Program-made: the position numbers and the translations under genes
The notes under the pieces: generated by a model
What the model was told of the DNA's origin: nothing
The model's database searches: none
What the model saw: only the letters and a program-made list of their open reading frames with translations
Shown here: one piece after another, positions 42,509 through 54,200 of the stretch
Layout of the letters: the number at the start of each line of letters is the position of its first letter
Position numbering within the stretch: position 1 is the stretch's first letter
Source: Pyropia yezoensis
Lineage: Eukaryota; Rhodophyta; Bangiophyceae; Bangiales; Bangiaceae
DNA length: 64,000 bases
Assembly (NCBI GenBank): GCA_009829735.1
Contig: CM020620.1
Span: 25,632,951-25,696,950 of the forward strand
Direction of reading: 5' to 3'

Positions 42509-43528
42509 TTACGGCACTGTGGCTGGCCGCGCCGCTGCAACGGCCGCGTCGTAGCCACCCGCCGACGCCTCCGCCGGCCAAAAGACGGCCATGCTGTTGT
42601 TCCAGGCGGCCCTGGCAACAACGTCAACGTCCACCCCCCGGGTGGCAGCGACGACCTCTGCGACGGCGCGTATGTGGCACGGCTCCACCCGCCCCTTGAC
42701 CGTTGCGCCCGCCTCCCACTTCTTCTTGTCCTTGGCGGCCCACACCGACGTGACGTGCCCGACGCCCGCGTGGGTGCCACGGATGCCACAATACGGTGCG
42801 TCCGTTTCGAGCAGCAGCCGATCCAGGGGGATGCCCCGCACCACCTCAATGTTATCCAACGTCTTGAGGGAACAACCGTTCACGCCCAGGTACAGGCCCG
42901 GCATGGCCAGTACCGCGTCCCGCTCAGCGGCTGTCCCGGTAAAGCTGTGCACCACCCCCGTGCGGAAGGAGTTAGGGTGGCGGCGGAGGGCGTCGAGAAA
43001 GTCGGGGAAGGCCGCCCCGCGGCAGTGTAGGAAAAGGGGCAAGCCCGTCTCGGCAGCGAGGGGGAAGTGCCGGTCAAAGACGGCCCGCTGGGTGGGGACG
43101 TCGCAAAACTGGAGGCGGTCATAGTCGAGCCCACACTCGCCGACCGCCACCACCCGCCCCGGCGCGGCGCGTGCGACGGCGGCAAGGTCGCCCGCAATCT
43201 CATCCCCTTCCGCCGCTGCCCCTTCCCCCTCGGTGGCGGCGGCGGCGGCACCGTCAGCGCCCAGCGGGCGCACCGAGCCCGCCCGCGTTGGGTGGACGCC
43301 CACCGTCGAGTAGAGCGCGTGGGTGGCGGTCGTGGCGGTCGCCGCCAGCGCGGCCGCCGCGGTGCTCCCAGGCACGTCACCGGCCGTCACAATCGTTCGG
43401 ACGACGCCCGCGTCCGTCGCCCGGCCAAGCACAGACGCCCGGTCGGGGGGGTGCCGGGACGTGCCATTGTATATGCCGTCAAAGACGGCGTCAGTCAAGT
43501 TTGCCGCAATGTCAATGAAGAGCGACAT
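42509..43528 (-). CDS. TatD-family Mg-dependent DNase (TATDN1-like)
   Basis: A 339-residue metal-dependent deoxyribonuclease of the TIM-barrel amidohydrolase superfamily. Family signatures are FIDIAANLTD at the start, VGVHPT, AVGECGLDYDR, FDRHFPLAAETGLPLFLHCR, VVHSFTGTA and LLLETDAPYC. Together these supply the metal-binding Asp/His/Glu residues. The order and the AANLTD form match eukaryotic TATDN1, implicated in DNA degradation and repair. Two Ala/Glu-rich inserts lie near residues 100-125. The ATG giving MSLFIDIAANL is chosen because the family usually starts there. An in-frame ATG at 43714 (MPRRSCAHAPR) would add an Arg/Ser-rich extension that could be an organelle presequence, but the intervening sequence looks like a leader. 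Confidence 0.9.
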   Translation of the reverse strand: MSLFIDIAANLTDAVFDGIYNGTSRHPPDRASVLGRATDAGVVRTIVTAGDVPGSTAAAALAATATTATHALYSTVGVHPTRAGSVRPLGADGAAAAATEGEGAAAEGDEIAGDLAAVARAAPGRVVAVGECGLDYDRLQFCDVPTQRAVFDRHFPLAAETGLPLFLHCRGAAFPDFLDALRRHPNSFRTGVVHSFTGTAAERDAVLAMPGLYLGVNGCSLKTLDNIEVVRGIPLDRLLLETDAPYCGIRGTHAGVGHVTSVWAAKDKKKWEAGATVKGRVEPCHIRAVAEVVAATRGVDVDVVARAAWNNSMAVFWPAEASAGGYDAAVAAARPATVP

Positions 43529-43935
43529 GGCCGCGGGGCCGCGGACGTGACGGATAACAGCGGCCGTGGTGGCCGCAATGGGCACGGGAAAAGTTTGATA
43601 AGTGGAGCCCTGAGGGGCAGAACGCAGGGGCGATGCAACGCGAAGGGGGTAAGGGTGAAGACGCAAATGATACGACCCAAGACGAGGGGCATGCGCACAA
43701 GATCGCCGTGGCATGAGCCGCCTTGACAATCGACGATCGCGGATCCCAGCAAAGATTTACGACAACATGCAGCAGTGATGGGTGGGGCTTCTCGCGCACC
43801 TGTGATGTGTGCCCTCGGCCTGCCGCGGCTGCCAAAGGCCAGGAGAGAAAAGACATAAGCTACCGCGGAGCGTGGGACCCCCCAGCAGCGAGGCTACCAC
43901 GCCACCCCCCGTACAACGTTCTACCACTTAAATCC
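43529..43935. other. Intergenic region between TatD and TLK genes
   Basis: Both flanking genes are on the minus strand: the TatD start lies at the left and the TLK stop at the right. It should contain the TatD promoter and the TLK 3' end. No elements are recognised. Confidence 0.5.
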
Positions 43936-46900
43936 CTATGCCAACGCTTTGCGGCCCGCTCGGATGAACGGATGCTGCAGCAGCGCCCGGATGTTGGGCC
44001 GCTCGGCCTGGGAGCGGGTGAGGCAGGCGGTAAGGAAGGACTTGGCCAGGTCCGACACCCCTGGCCGTGCCGGAAACAGCAGCTGTCCACTGAGCACCGA
44101 GTGATCCCGCAGGATCCCCTCCTGCGTCAGGTCGTGTCCAAACGGGCGCCGCCCAAACAGCATCTGGTACAGGATGACGCCCGTGGACCAGACGTCCACC
44201 TTGGCGCTGATCTTGGGCGGCGCCTCCCCAACCTCAAAGCACTCGGGGGGGAGGTACCAGTAGGTGCCCGCGCCCTGGCTCGTCAGCTCCACACCGCCGT
44301 CGCTGCCGCTGGCGCTGACACCGCCCGGGCCGGGTACGGCTGCGCCGCCCGCCGCTGCGTCCATCTGCTTGGATAGCCCAAAGTCGGTGATCCGCGCTTC
44401 CCCCTCATGGAAGAGGATGTTGCCGGGCTTGAGGTCGTAGTGGATGACCCGCTGCGGTTGCTCCGACAAATAGAGCAGACCCGCGAGTACCTGCGCAGTG
44501 ATGGAGCGCGCCTCCCGCTCGGGGAGGGTCTTGCGAGCCTTGAGGTGGCCGTCCAGGTCCCCACCGTCGCAGTACTCGAGGACGGTGCAAAAGGAAGAGG
44601 CGTCAATCTCAAACACGTCGATGAGCTGCACCACCCGCGGATGCGTTAGTGCCTTGTGGATGCGGTACTCGCGGGTGGCGTGACGGATGTAGTTCCGCTT
44701 CTTCTCCTCGCGCCAGTACGTACCCAGCTGGTGGATCTTGCAAGCCACGTGCCGCAGGCCGACCAGGTCGTAGGCCTTGTACACCTCAGAGAAGCCACCG
44801 CGGCCGAGCAGGGACATGAGCAGGTAGCGGCCGTTGAGGGTGCGGTAGTCGTGGAAGCGGGAAGCCGCCTCGTCGCGCTGCCGTTTGAGCTCCCTAATGA
44901 GGAGGGCGCGCTCGGCCTCGGCGCGACAGCGCTGTTCAGCTAAGGCGGCTTCATCCCTCTTCAACGACAGCAGCTGCAGCTTGTACACTTCCTCCTGCTC
45001 CACCAGGTACGCAGCTGTCGACTCGTGCGGCACCGCCGACACGGACACGCGGTTCCCGGCAGTCGCCCCGGCGGCGGCGGCAGCCGCCGCTGCCACTGAC
45101 TCTCGGCTCCGGCCACACGGGGAAGACGCCGGCGGCAGAGGCGGCGTGCTGGCCGACAGTGCACGGAGCTGCTTGGCCACGTCCTTGCGCCGCTTCTCCG
45201 TTGCCTCCTTGCGGGTCGCCAGCTCTTGCAACCGTGCGCCCATTTCCTTGAGCTCCGCCCCATCCTCCCATACCTCATGGAGGGATGTGCCCGACCGCTG
45301 CACTTCAATGTGACCAAGCCGTCGCGACTTCTCAGCCGCCGCCGACGCCGCTTCGGCCCGCTGGTGGCGCGCCAAGGAGCGGACGTGGGTCTCCAGGGCG
45401 GACCGAGTGGCGGTCACGGACACGGTCGCTGCCGACGCCTCGGATGCTGCCGACGCGGCGGCCAGACGCGATTCGGTCGCGGCGGCGGATGCGTCACGTG
45501 CTGCCGCGGCCTCCCGCATCGCCAAAGCCTTGGCTTCATCCACTGCCGCCTGTAACGTGGCAGTAGTGCGGGCGAGCTCCGCCTTGAGGGCTTCGGCTTC
45601 CTCCCGAATGACCCGCAGCTCTGCCGCCGCCGCCGCTGCTGCCGCCGTCGCCGCCGCCACGACTGTCGCATTTTTGGCTGCAGTGGCGTCCGCATTGGAT
45701 CCCGCACGCGCCCCATCTGCCGGGGAAGGGGGCGCAGACGTGGTTGCCGACCCAGCCTCCCGTTGTTCTACGCCTTCAAACAGCCGCCTCGGCGTTGGCA
45801 GCCGCCCACCGTCGCTGCGAACGGGGCTGGCCGCAACGGCAAGGGCCACACTGGGCAGGCCACCCGGCGCGTGAGCGCCGCCCGTGGTATTCCCGTTGCC
45901 ACCGGCGCCGCCGGCTGCCGGGCCGAACGGAGGGCGGTCCCCCCCCCCCCGGGAGTCACCCAGCGGCTCCGCCACCCCCCAACTGCTGCACGTTGCGCCA
46001 CCACCGCCGTCAGGTGCGGGCCGCGAGCTCCGGCTGTTGGGCGGCGACAGCCCCGCAGCCAGCGCCGCTGCAGCGGCCGCCGCGGACGCCACGGCGGCAA
46101 AAGAGCCCGGGGACGCTGCTGTCAGCCGCGCCGCACGCGCCCCCGTCGCCGGCTTGAAGTACTGCTCCAGCCGAGCATTTTTGGTCGGCTCAAACGCCGA
46201 CGCCGCCCCACGCCCACGCTTGCGTCCAGACGAGCCGCCGGCGGAGCGGCGCCCGGCCGGCCCCCCGCCCGAAGCGCCTGCGGCCGGCCCGCCCGCGTCG
46301 GCGCCCCCCGAGTCACGACTGCTGTTGGACGCCCCTGGCGGCGCTGGCGGCGCAGGCTGTGTCCGCCGGCTGCTGGGCGTCACCACCCGTACCTTGCGAG
46401 GGGCCGAGGTCGAGCCGCGGCTGCCACCGGAAGAAAAGCTGCCAAAAGAGTCCTCCGCGGTCTCCCCTGGGGGACCAGGAGACACCGCGCCCCGTGCTGT
46501 CGCGGCTGCGGCCGAGGCAACCGGCCGGATGGTGGCACGCACAGGCACCGAAGAGGTAGGGGGGACAGGTGCACCAGAAGCAGGAGCAGAGGGGATGGGT
46601 ACGGTGCCGGTGGCAGCAACTGGAGCCACCTCCGCCGCCGCGACCCGTGGTACCACCGCAGCGGGTGCGCTGGCCACAGTGGCGGCCGGCAGGTCTACAT
46701 CCTCATCCTCTGCCTCATCCCCCGTGAGCACAAACGTGCGGGATGCGTCGAGCAGGTCGTCCCGGACGCGCGACACCGTCGGCGCGGGGGGCGCTGCCGC
46801 GGCTGGCGGCAGCAGCCCCGATGGCGTGGCAGGCAGCCGGGCCACGGCAGCCGGCGGTCCAACGGGAGGTGGCGATGGTGGGGCGGCCGCAGGCGTGACG

Positions 46901-47193
46901 CCGCGTGGCGGCGGCGCTGCCCCAGGCGGCGCCGTTGCAGCCGGCGGCGCCGTCGGCAGCGGCACCGTTGGCGGCGGCGGCACCGTTGGCGGCGGTGCCA
47001 ACGGCGGCGGCGGTAGCGCAACGTCGCCCGACGACGGTGGGCCGTCTGCCGGCGCAGCGGCGGTCGGCACTTGGGGCGGCGGCGGCGGTGACGGGGGGGA
47101 CGGGGCGCCCAGGCGCGCCTCGAGCAGCCGCCGCCGGCCGTCTGGGAGGGAGGAGATGGCCGCCGCTGCGCACGATGTGACGAGGGTGTCCAT
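43936..47193 (-). CDS. TLK: Tousled-like serine/threonine kinase
   Basis: A 1085-residue nuclear kinase. In animals and plants TLKs phosphorylate the histone chaperone Asf1 and support chromatin assembly in S phase. The kinase domain fills residues 790-1085: LLGRGGFSEVYKAYD (Gly loop), VACKIHQLG (Lys819), HYDLKPGN (Asp920), DFG (Asp937) and GTYWYLPPE. HYD in place of HRD and the EEKKRNYIRHATREYRIHK helix are characteristic of TLKs. Residues about 490-780 form long Ala/Glu/Arg helices suited to coiled-coil oligomerisation, as in the family. The first 480 residues are disordered and Pro/Ser/Ala-rich, with a basic patch GRKRGRG followed by NARLEQYFKP. A small Gly-rich insert lies between DFG and the activation loop. 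The start MDTLVTSC is the first in-frame ATG. Confidence 0.93.
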   Translation of the reverse strand: MDTLVTSCAAAAISSLPDGRRRLLEARLGAPSPPSPPPPPQVPTAAAPADGPPSSGDVALPPPPLAPPPTVPPPPTVPLPTAPPAATAPPGAAPPPRGVTPAAAPPSPPPVGPPAAVARLPATPSGLLPPAAAAPPAPTVSRVRDDLLDASRTFVLTGDEAEDEDVDLPAATVASAPAAVVPRVAAAEVAPVAATGTVPIPSAPASGAPVPPTSSVPVRATIRPVASAAAATARGAVSPGPPGETAEDSFGSFSSGGSRGSTSAPRKVRVVTPSSRRTQPAPPAPPGASNSSRDSGGADAGGPAAGASGGGPAGRRSAGGSSGRKRGRGAASAFEPTKNARLEQYFKPATGARAARLTAASPGSFAAVASAAAAAAALAAGLSPPNSRSSRPAPDGGGGATCSSWGVAEPLGDSRGGGDRPPFGPAAGGAGGNGNTTGGAHAPGGLPSVALAVAASPVRSDGGRLPTPRRLFEGVEQREAGSATTSAPPSPADGARAGSNADATAAKNATVVAAATAAAAAAAAELRVIREEAEALKAELARTTATLQAAVDEAKALAMREAAAARDASAAATESRLAAASAASEASAATVSVTATRSALETHVRSLARHQRAEAASAAAEKSRRLGHIEVQRSGTSLHEVWEDGAELKEMGARLQELATRKEATEKRRKDVAKQLRALSASTPPLPPASSPCGRSRESVAAAAAAAAGATAGNRVSVSAVPHESTAAYLVEQEEVYKLQLLSLKRDEAALAEQRCRAEAERALLIRELKRQRDEAASRFHDYRTLNGRYLLMSLLGRGGFSEVYKAYDLVGLRHVACKIHQLGTYWREEKKRNYIRHATREYRIHKALTHPRVVQLIDVFEIDASSFCTVLEYCDGGDLDGHLKARKTLPEREARSITAQVLAGLLYLSEQPQRVIHYDLKPGNILFHEGEARITDFGLSKQMDAAAGGAAVPGPGGVSASGSDGGVELTSQGAGTYWYLPPECFEVGEAPPKISAKVDVWSTGVILYQMLFGRRPFGHDLTQEGILRDHSVLSGQLLFPARPGVSDLAKSFLTACLTRSQAERPNIRALLQHPFIRAGRKALA

Positions 47194-49313
47194 TGGGAGG
47201 GGGGGGATGGGAAGCGCGCCGCGCGGCGTCCAACGGATGGAGGCCCAGCGGCGGGGTCAGGAGGGGGTCGGGGGCGTGCTGGAGGGGTGGAACAGTGGGG
47301 GGGGGGGGGGTGACGACGCAGGAAGTGGCGGTCACGCAACGACGACAGGAGCGACGGGATCCAGAGCGGCCGCGGTACACGCGGGAGCGCCGCGTGAGCC
47401 GCTCCACAGCACCGGGCACCTCTGTCGGGGGTGTAGGGGATGGTGGCCAAAAAGGGCGGAAGCCGAGGCGGAGGGTGTGAAATGGCGCGAGGCGGGGGTA
47501 TCCCGCCTTTGATCAGGCCGCAACCGTATGCATCCGCGCTCAGGAAGATGACAACAATCTACACGACGACAAGTACTGCCACCATAAACTCAGAAAAGTA
47601 AAATCAATGATAAGACCAAATCAGTTTTCGAGCGACCCCAGACCGATGCAGCCGTTTCGTGCGGTTTCGCCTTTTATCGACCGGAAGCCAGAAAACGGCC
47701 GCGTGCGCTTCCCTCCCCAGGTGCGTCCGCTGCTGAAGAGCTTGCCTTGGCACTCGAGCCGAGACACCGCGACTGCCGGTTTGGCGTGGAGTGTAAGACA
47801 ATGTGGTTACCCAAGGGACCCCCCTGGGAGCACGTGGCGGCCGCGCCAACAACCACGCCTCCCATTCCTTGGGCCGCGGGGCTCTGGGAAAGGCTCTGGC
47901 TGGGACAACCCGCCGCCGCCGCCGCCCACCACCACGACCCCCAACCAAATCGCTGCCGGTGGCCGCCTCTGTTTACCTCCCCACCCACCCCCGGCTCGCT
48001 GGTGCCACGGCCCCCTGCAGGTGTGTGGGCACCGCTGCCGGCCGGCCAAGCCGCGCCGCGTCTGGCAGCGGCGCCCCACCCCCCCCTCTGCGGTGGCGGC
48101 ATGCCACCCGTGTGCCTCCCACTGTACACCCATGGGGGGGGCTCACCCTCTCACGGCGATGGGCCCCTGCGCGGGGGAAGAGCGGGAGGCGGCGGTGTGG
48201 GGGGAGGAGGAGCAGGAGGAGGAGCGGCGCCACCGCGGCTGTGGGCGGGTGCGCGAGGCGACGTCCGCAACGGTGTGCGTTGCGGGGGTCGGGTGGCCAG
48301 ACGGCGGCGGCGGGCGTCTGCGCCGTGGGGTCTTGGCCGGTGGGCGTGTGGGTGGGTGTGCCGGCCGCCAGCATGCGGCCAGCGGCCCACCCTGGCAGCC
48401 GGCTGCCAGCCTTGCCACCACGCCGGCCGGCAGCCGCCGCGCGGCCGGCCGGCAGGTAGCCGCGGCTGCGCTCCCCCCCCTCCCCCCCCCCCGCAAACCC
48501 CCCCCCCACCCCTCCCCTCCTCTGGCCCATCTTCCCACCTCCCTCGTTGTGGCAAGGACGCCAAGCCGGGATGGGCAAGGGAAAAACGGAGAGTGCCCTT
48601 TGCTCCCCCCCCCACCCCATCCGGCCCTGCTCTTCCCTTCCCCCACAGCAGCGGCGCTCGTGGCACACTGCCGTCGGCAGCGCAACGCGCGGGACAGAAA
48701 GAGGCACCGGGCGGGGGGGTTGATGGGGGGGGGGGGTTGGGGGCCGGTGGTGTGCAGCGATCGATGGCACGCTGGCTGTAGCGGCGGCGGCGGCGCCCCC
48801 ACGCCGCTGCGCAAGCGTATGTCTGTGCGCATGCAGTGGGCCGCGTGCGCGCGCGCGCGTCCTCGCAGGGGTGCAGCATGGTCTGCGCGGTGGCCCTTGG
48901 GCAACGGCAGCAGGGGCAGGGGGTGGCACCCCCCCCCCCCCCCCCTGCCCCCTCCCCCCGCGGCGGCCGGCGTGGGTGGGCGCCGCCCGCCCATGGGCAC
49001 AGCCGAAACGGCTGGCCGTGCGGGGTGCGGGCGCCGCCGCTGAAGGGGCCGTCCCGCGTGCGCGCGGCGGCGCCGCCCCGCAAACCCCCTGCGAGGGCGC
49101 GGTGCGTCGGCAGGGGAGGCGCCCCCGCCCGTGCTTCCCCACCTGTCCGCTCCCCTTCCCCCCCTCTCCTCTCCTCTCCTCTCCCCCCCCCCCCCCCCCC
49201 CCCTCATCCCACCATTCCTGCTACCCAGATACACATACCCTCTTCTTCTTTCACTCCCACCCACTCGCAAAACACCCCCTGTCCCTCCCCCCGCCCGCGC
49301 GTGCCCCCAACCG
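47194..49313. other. Divergent 2.1-kb region between TLK and the MGSS gene
   Basis: Holds a short AT-richer part (47,500-47,680) near the TLK start and then extreme GC content with C and G runs. Several long open frames on both strands (47,600-49,300) lack motifs and overlap each other, so none is called. A C/T-rich tract precedes the ATG at 49314. Confidence 0.45.
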
Positions 49314-49671
49314 ATGGGTTCGTCGGCCAGCAAGGAGGGTGGCGGCGGTGGCGGCGGCCGCCATGGCGGCGCCAAGCACCACCGCCTCCGCGCCGTCTCT
49401 GGGCGGTTGAGCGAGGCTGCTGCTGGCGGGGGGCAACGTGGAGGTGGCGGCGGCGGCGGCGGCGGCGGCGGGGGCGGCAGCCTCCGCGCCCTCAGGCGGG
49501 TCAAGACCCGCGGCGCGGTGCACGAGGAGGGCGGCCGCCCTCACCGCCGCGGTCGCGAGGGGGGGAAGCGCGCAGAGGTGCTCCATGCCCCCGCCGGCGG
49601 CGGCGGCGGCGCCCGGAGCAGCGACGCGGCTGGCCCCGACGGACGGGGCACCGGACGGCCCGCGGCAGAGG

Positions 49672-49702
<31 letters not shown>

Positions 49703-50174
49703 CGGCAGCAGCGGCCCGCCCGCCTCTGGCGGTGGCGGCGGCGGCGCCGCCGCCTCTGAGACGCGGCCGCGGGTGTTTTGCCGCCCCCCGCGGGACGCGG
49801 CCGGCAACCTCAGCCGCGTGGGCGCCATGACCACCAGCATTGAGCAAAAGGAGGAGGCGGCGGCCGAGGTGCTCCCGCCGCTGGACGTTGGCCCCCCCGG
49901 CGGCGGCGGGGGGGCGGACGGGGCGGAGGGGGGGGGCGGCGGCGGCGGGGGGGCGGCCGACGGGGCGGCGGGGGCCAGCCCCAAGCTCCAGTCCCTCGTC
50001 GCGGTCTTTGGCGAACGCGAGCGCGCCGCGCGGGAGGAGGCGGCCGCCGCCGCCGCGGCGGCCGCCGCGCGGCCCCGCCGCAAGTCGTCGGCGGTGACGG
50101 ATGAGAGTGGCATCCGGTCGTTGCGGACGGTCGCGCCCGTGGTGGTGCGCGTGCCCGAGTCGTCGGGCCTGTGA
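49314..50174 (+). CDS. Putative N-myristoylated low-complexity protein
   Basis: A 286-residue protein of unknown function. It starts MGSSASKEGG, a good N-myristoylation signal (Gly2, Ser6, Lys7), so membrane attachment is likely. Much of the chain is Gly and Ala runs. Islands of normal composition argue that it is translated: RPRVFCRPPRDAAGNLSRVG, AMTTSIEQKEEAAAEVLPPL, SPKLQSLVAVFGERERAAREE and the C-terminal RRKSSAVTDESGIRSLRTVA. The RRKSS string is a plausible basophilic kinase site. No domain is recognised. The length of the Gly runs depends on GGC-repeat copy number and may vary. Alternative: a spurious open frame in GC-rich DNA, which I consider less likely because the MGSS start follows a pyrimidine-rich leader. 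Confidence 0.55.
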
Positions 50175-51205
50175 GGGCAGGCCACGACGCAGAGGGGGGG
50201 GGGGGTCCACCGTCTGGCAAGGCTGCCAGGCAGGCTGCCCGCCACAGCTGCGGCTCCGGCCTGGGGGGGAAGGGGGGGGCAGGTGGAATGGGGGAGGTGG
50301 GGGCACGTGGAATGGGGGAGGTGGGGGGGGCGGCGGCGGTGGTAGCCGCGGCGGCAGCGGCGGCGCGAGCGGGGGGCGGGCCGTCCATGCAAGCGACGGC
50401 GTGTTGAGAAAAGAGAAAAAAAAAGAGACGGAGGTTGCCCGGTGACAAGGTCAAGGTCAAGGGCCCCGATTGCGCGGCGCACGGACGCGGTCGAGCGGTC
50501 TGTTTCGCCCCATGCGGTATCGTCTGACTGCCGGGACGGCCGGACGGGTGCACGCCAAGACGACCCGCGTGTGCGTGTGTGTTGCGGGGGGAGGGGGGAG
50601 GTTGGGCGAGGGCGCGGGTGGCGGTGCTGGGGGCGGGGGGGGGGGGGGGGGGGGGGCCGGCGGCTGGCACGGCACCAGGAGGAGCCGGAAGCGCCAGACC
50701 GCCCCCGCGCCGGGGGGGGCCGGCCGCCAGCGCCGACGGCGCTGCGCCACCGCGGCGGCGGTCTGCCACGAGGTCGCGGGAGGGGAGGGACGGCGGGGCC
50801 GCGCGCGGGAGGGCGCCGCACAGAGGGCACAACCCCTGCCAGACGAGAAGCAACAAAAAGAGCGCGAAAAAAAAAAACAAGACACGACATGAGGGGGGAC
50901 GGGGGGGCGGGCGCCATGGGGAAGGCGCGTGCCACCGCCGACGGGTGGTCGCGCCCCCGCTGGCCGGCGGCGCGCGCGCGGGCGTAGGGTGGCAGCGGGC
51001 GGGTAGGCGGAGAAGGGGACGCGTAAAAAAAAGAAGAAAAACACAACAGCGACGCACGCGAACACAAGAACGCAATTGGCCCTACAAGCGGGGGGGCGGG
51101 ACCCACCTCAACCTTAACACACCCAATCGAGAGAGGGGGGGGAACCGGGAAGGGTGGCCGGCGGGGCCCCGGCGCCGCCCGCGCCGCCCGCACCGCCCTG
51201 CCCGC
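50175..51205. other. Convergent intergenic region
   Basis: Lies between the MGSS gene (+) and the SPT6 gene (-). It carries G runs (for example about 50,634-50,656) and A-rich patches near 50,410-50,430, 50,860-50,880 and 51,025-51,045 that could be 3' ends. No coding motif is seen. Confidence 0.5.
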
Positions 51206-54200
51206 TCACTGCTGCTGCTGCTGGTCTGCCTGCTGGCGAAGCAGCTTGGCCTGCCACGCCGGGATGGGCATGTGCCCACGCCGCTGCGCCGCGTCGCCGC
51301 CGCCGCGGCCGGCGGGGGGGGGCCGCCCGGCCGGCGCGCCGCCGACGCCAAACGCGCCGCCCGCGCCACGGCCGACGGGGGCAAAGCTTCGCTGCGGCGG
51401 CGGGCCTTGCGGCTGCTGCATGGCCGGTGGCGGCGGGGGGGGCGGGGGGGTGGGGGAGGGGGAGGGGGGGGGGCGGCGGGGGGGGGCAGAGCCCGCCCCG
51501 CCGAGGCCGCCGCCGCCACCACCACCACCGCCGCCATAGCCACCCCGCGGGGGGTCGTCAAAGCGGCCGCGACCGCCGACGCCGCCGCGGCCGGCACCAA
51601 ACGCGGGGGCGCCATAGCCGCCACCGCCGCGGGCGTCGGGGCCCCCAAACGGGCCGCCCCGCCGCGGGTAGGCGTCGTCAAAGCCACCCCCGTAGCCGCC
51701 GCCGCCGGGGGCGCCCGCGGCGCCGACGCCAACGGGGCCACGGTCGCCGCCGGGTGGTGGCGGCGGCGGCGGCGCCCCCCGGTAGCCGCCATCGCGGTAG
51801 GGCGGCTCCCCACCCGGCGGGCCGGCAGGCTCCCCCCGCCCCGGAAAGCCGCCGCCGCCGCGGCCGTCCATTCCTCCGCGGGGAGGCTCCCGCTCCCGAG
51901 GAGGGAACACCGGGCCCCCATAGCCTCCCCGCCCATTGGGCGCACCGACGCCAACGCCGGGCGGCATCCCGCCGACATCCCCACCAGCCATGGTCGCCAC
52001 CGGCATCGGCGGTGGCGGCGGCGGCGGCACATTCGGCATGGGCGCCGACCGCACATGGGGCGACGGTGGGGGCAGCGCGGCGTCCCCGTGTGGGGGGGCG
52101 GGCACGTCCACCATCGGCGTCGTCCGAACACTGCGACTGTAGTTGGCAAGCGGCGTGCGGGATGCCGCTGGGGCAGCCAGCGGCCCGCCAGCGGCCATGT
52201 TTCGCTTGAACCAGTCAAACAGGTGGTCGAGGTCAGGCTGCAGGACGCTGCGCAGGCGGTATCCGTCGGGCAGCACGGTGATGAGCTCCTTGACAATCGA
52301 GCGACTGCCAGGGATGTAGACCAGCGTCAAACGGCACGACTCCTCCCACGAGGCACCCACAGCATACGGGCGCGTTGTCGGCGCTTTCTCCTTGTCGGCT
52401 CTGAGCTTAGCTTCCAGCTGCGCTTTGGAGCCCATCACAAACTTTCGGTGGCCCATGGCTTCCACCAGATTGTTGACCACCATCTGCACGTAGCGGCCAA
52501 GCACCTCGTCCAGGTCCATAAAACGCTCCTGACCGACCGCATAGCCCGTCACCTCGCCGCCAGGTGTCTCGCGCACCTCCGTTACCTCCACATTGGCAAA
52601 CGGCTGGTTGTCGGCGACCTTGGCGGTAAAGATGACCTTGTCAACGCTCCGAACGGACGGACGAATGATGACGTCGCCCGACTCGCCTTCGCGGTCAAGC
52701 TCTCGCATCGCCTCCACCCCTGTCACGGTTTGGTAGAGCGGATGAGAAATAGCCTTACGCGGCAGCCGCCGCGCCCGGCTGGAACGCCCCCCGGCCAACA
52801 GGACGTCCTTACGGCGATCCGACTTGGGCACATACGCCTGCATGAAGCGATGAGAGGAGAGGTCAGGCTCCTTGTAACCGGGAATGGACGCGGCATCAGG
52901 CTTCGCAACCACTGTTGGAGCGGAAGTGAGCGACGCCTCAAACTCCCGATACCGGATGTCCAAGATGCGACAAGAGAGGGACGAGCCGGGCGGCAGCATG
53001 GCACGAAGCTCGTCATCGTCTTCCACCGGCCTTCCGGCTACATTATCCCGCAATAGAAAGCCCCGAACACCGCCTTCCAGCTGCACAGAGACACCTCTGA
53101 GGGTGGCCGTAAGCCGTACGTCCGAAGCCGTGACCTTGGCTCCAATGCAAAAGCGGCGGGGGTCCAGCCCCGACGCAATGTAGAACACAGCTCGGGGGCC
53201 TGGCAAAAACGAGATGACGGGGCCTGACACGTCCGGTGCCGCCACACGCACTGCCGTGTTGACAGACTGGCGTGGATCCTTGTACGTCTCGTGTGACCTC
53301 AGCTCCACACAGATCAGCTCCAGCAGGCGCTTCATCTCTCCCCGCTTGGCCTTTTTTAAATGTCCAGCATACTGCGCCAGGTCCAACTGGCTGAGTCCGT
53401 CAGGTGACTCCATCACTGCCGCGACCGAACGCTTGGCAGACACCTTTTGACGCGACGCCTCTGGCTCGGCCTCATCGTCCCGCAGTGCTTCCTCGGCAAT
53501 CTTGATGGCCACCAAGTATTCCTCGGGGTGGACACGGCTGTCGTCCAGCGGGTCGAACAGATCTTCCAGCCGGTCGGCCTTAACAGACTTGGGCCGTCGC
53601 GCCAGCGCCGTCCGACGGCTGTCAATCGCTTCGGCTTGGCTTCCACCCCGGTGAAGCTCGGGGTCCCGCACCCGCAAAAAGCCAACAGCAGAGATGAAGA
53701 CGATGCGGCCCAAAAGCTTGCGATCAAAGATGTCGCGCCGAGAGTATAGCACTCCACTCTCCGCCGACGCCGACGCTGTTGCGCCTGTGTCGCTCGAGTC
53801 AAGAGCCGCCCAAAAGCCGGCCGCCTTGCGCTCACCGACGCCCGACACAAAGCGAAGAATAACCCGGCGGTGCTTGGCGCGAAGCAGCGCCGAGTTCACA
53901 TCAAAGCCAGTCGCAGCCACGGCACGAACCAGCCCTCGGCGCAGCGCCTCAATGCGGCCAGCCACCGGAACCAGATAGTGTAAAGGGTGAAGCCGGAAGG
54001 CCGGTGCAGCAAGGCGGTCGGCGCCTACACCAGCGAGTACGTCGAGCGGCTCAACAGCGCAACGAGCGAGGCCGATCGCCCGTCTTACGAGCGGCCGGCT
54101 TACCGCAATGGATGGCAAGCCCACACGGCAAAACGACGTCTCAGCGTACAAGCGCGCGGCGGCATCATCCACGAGGCCGACATGCGACATAGAGTGGATG

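Noticed and set aside
47607-49504. Plus and minus frames of 300-480 residues between TLK and the MGSS gene
   Set aside because: Mutually overlapping low-complexity frames with no motif; treated as intergenic.
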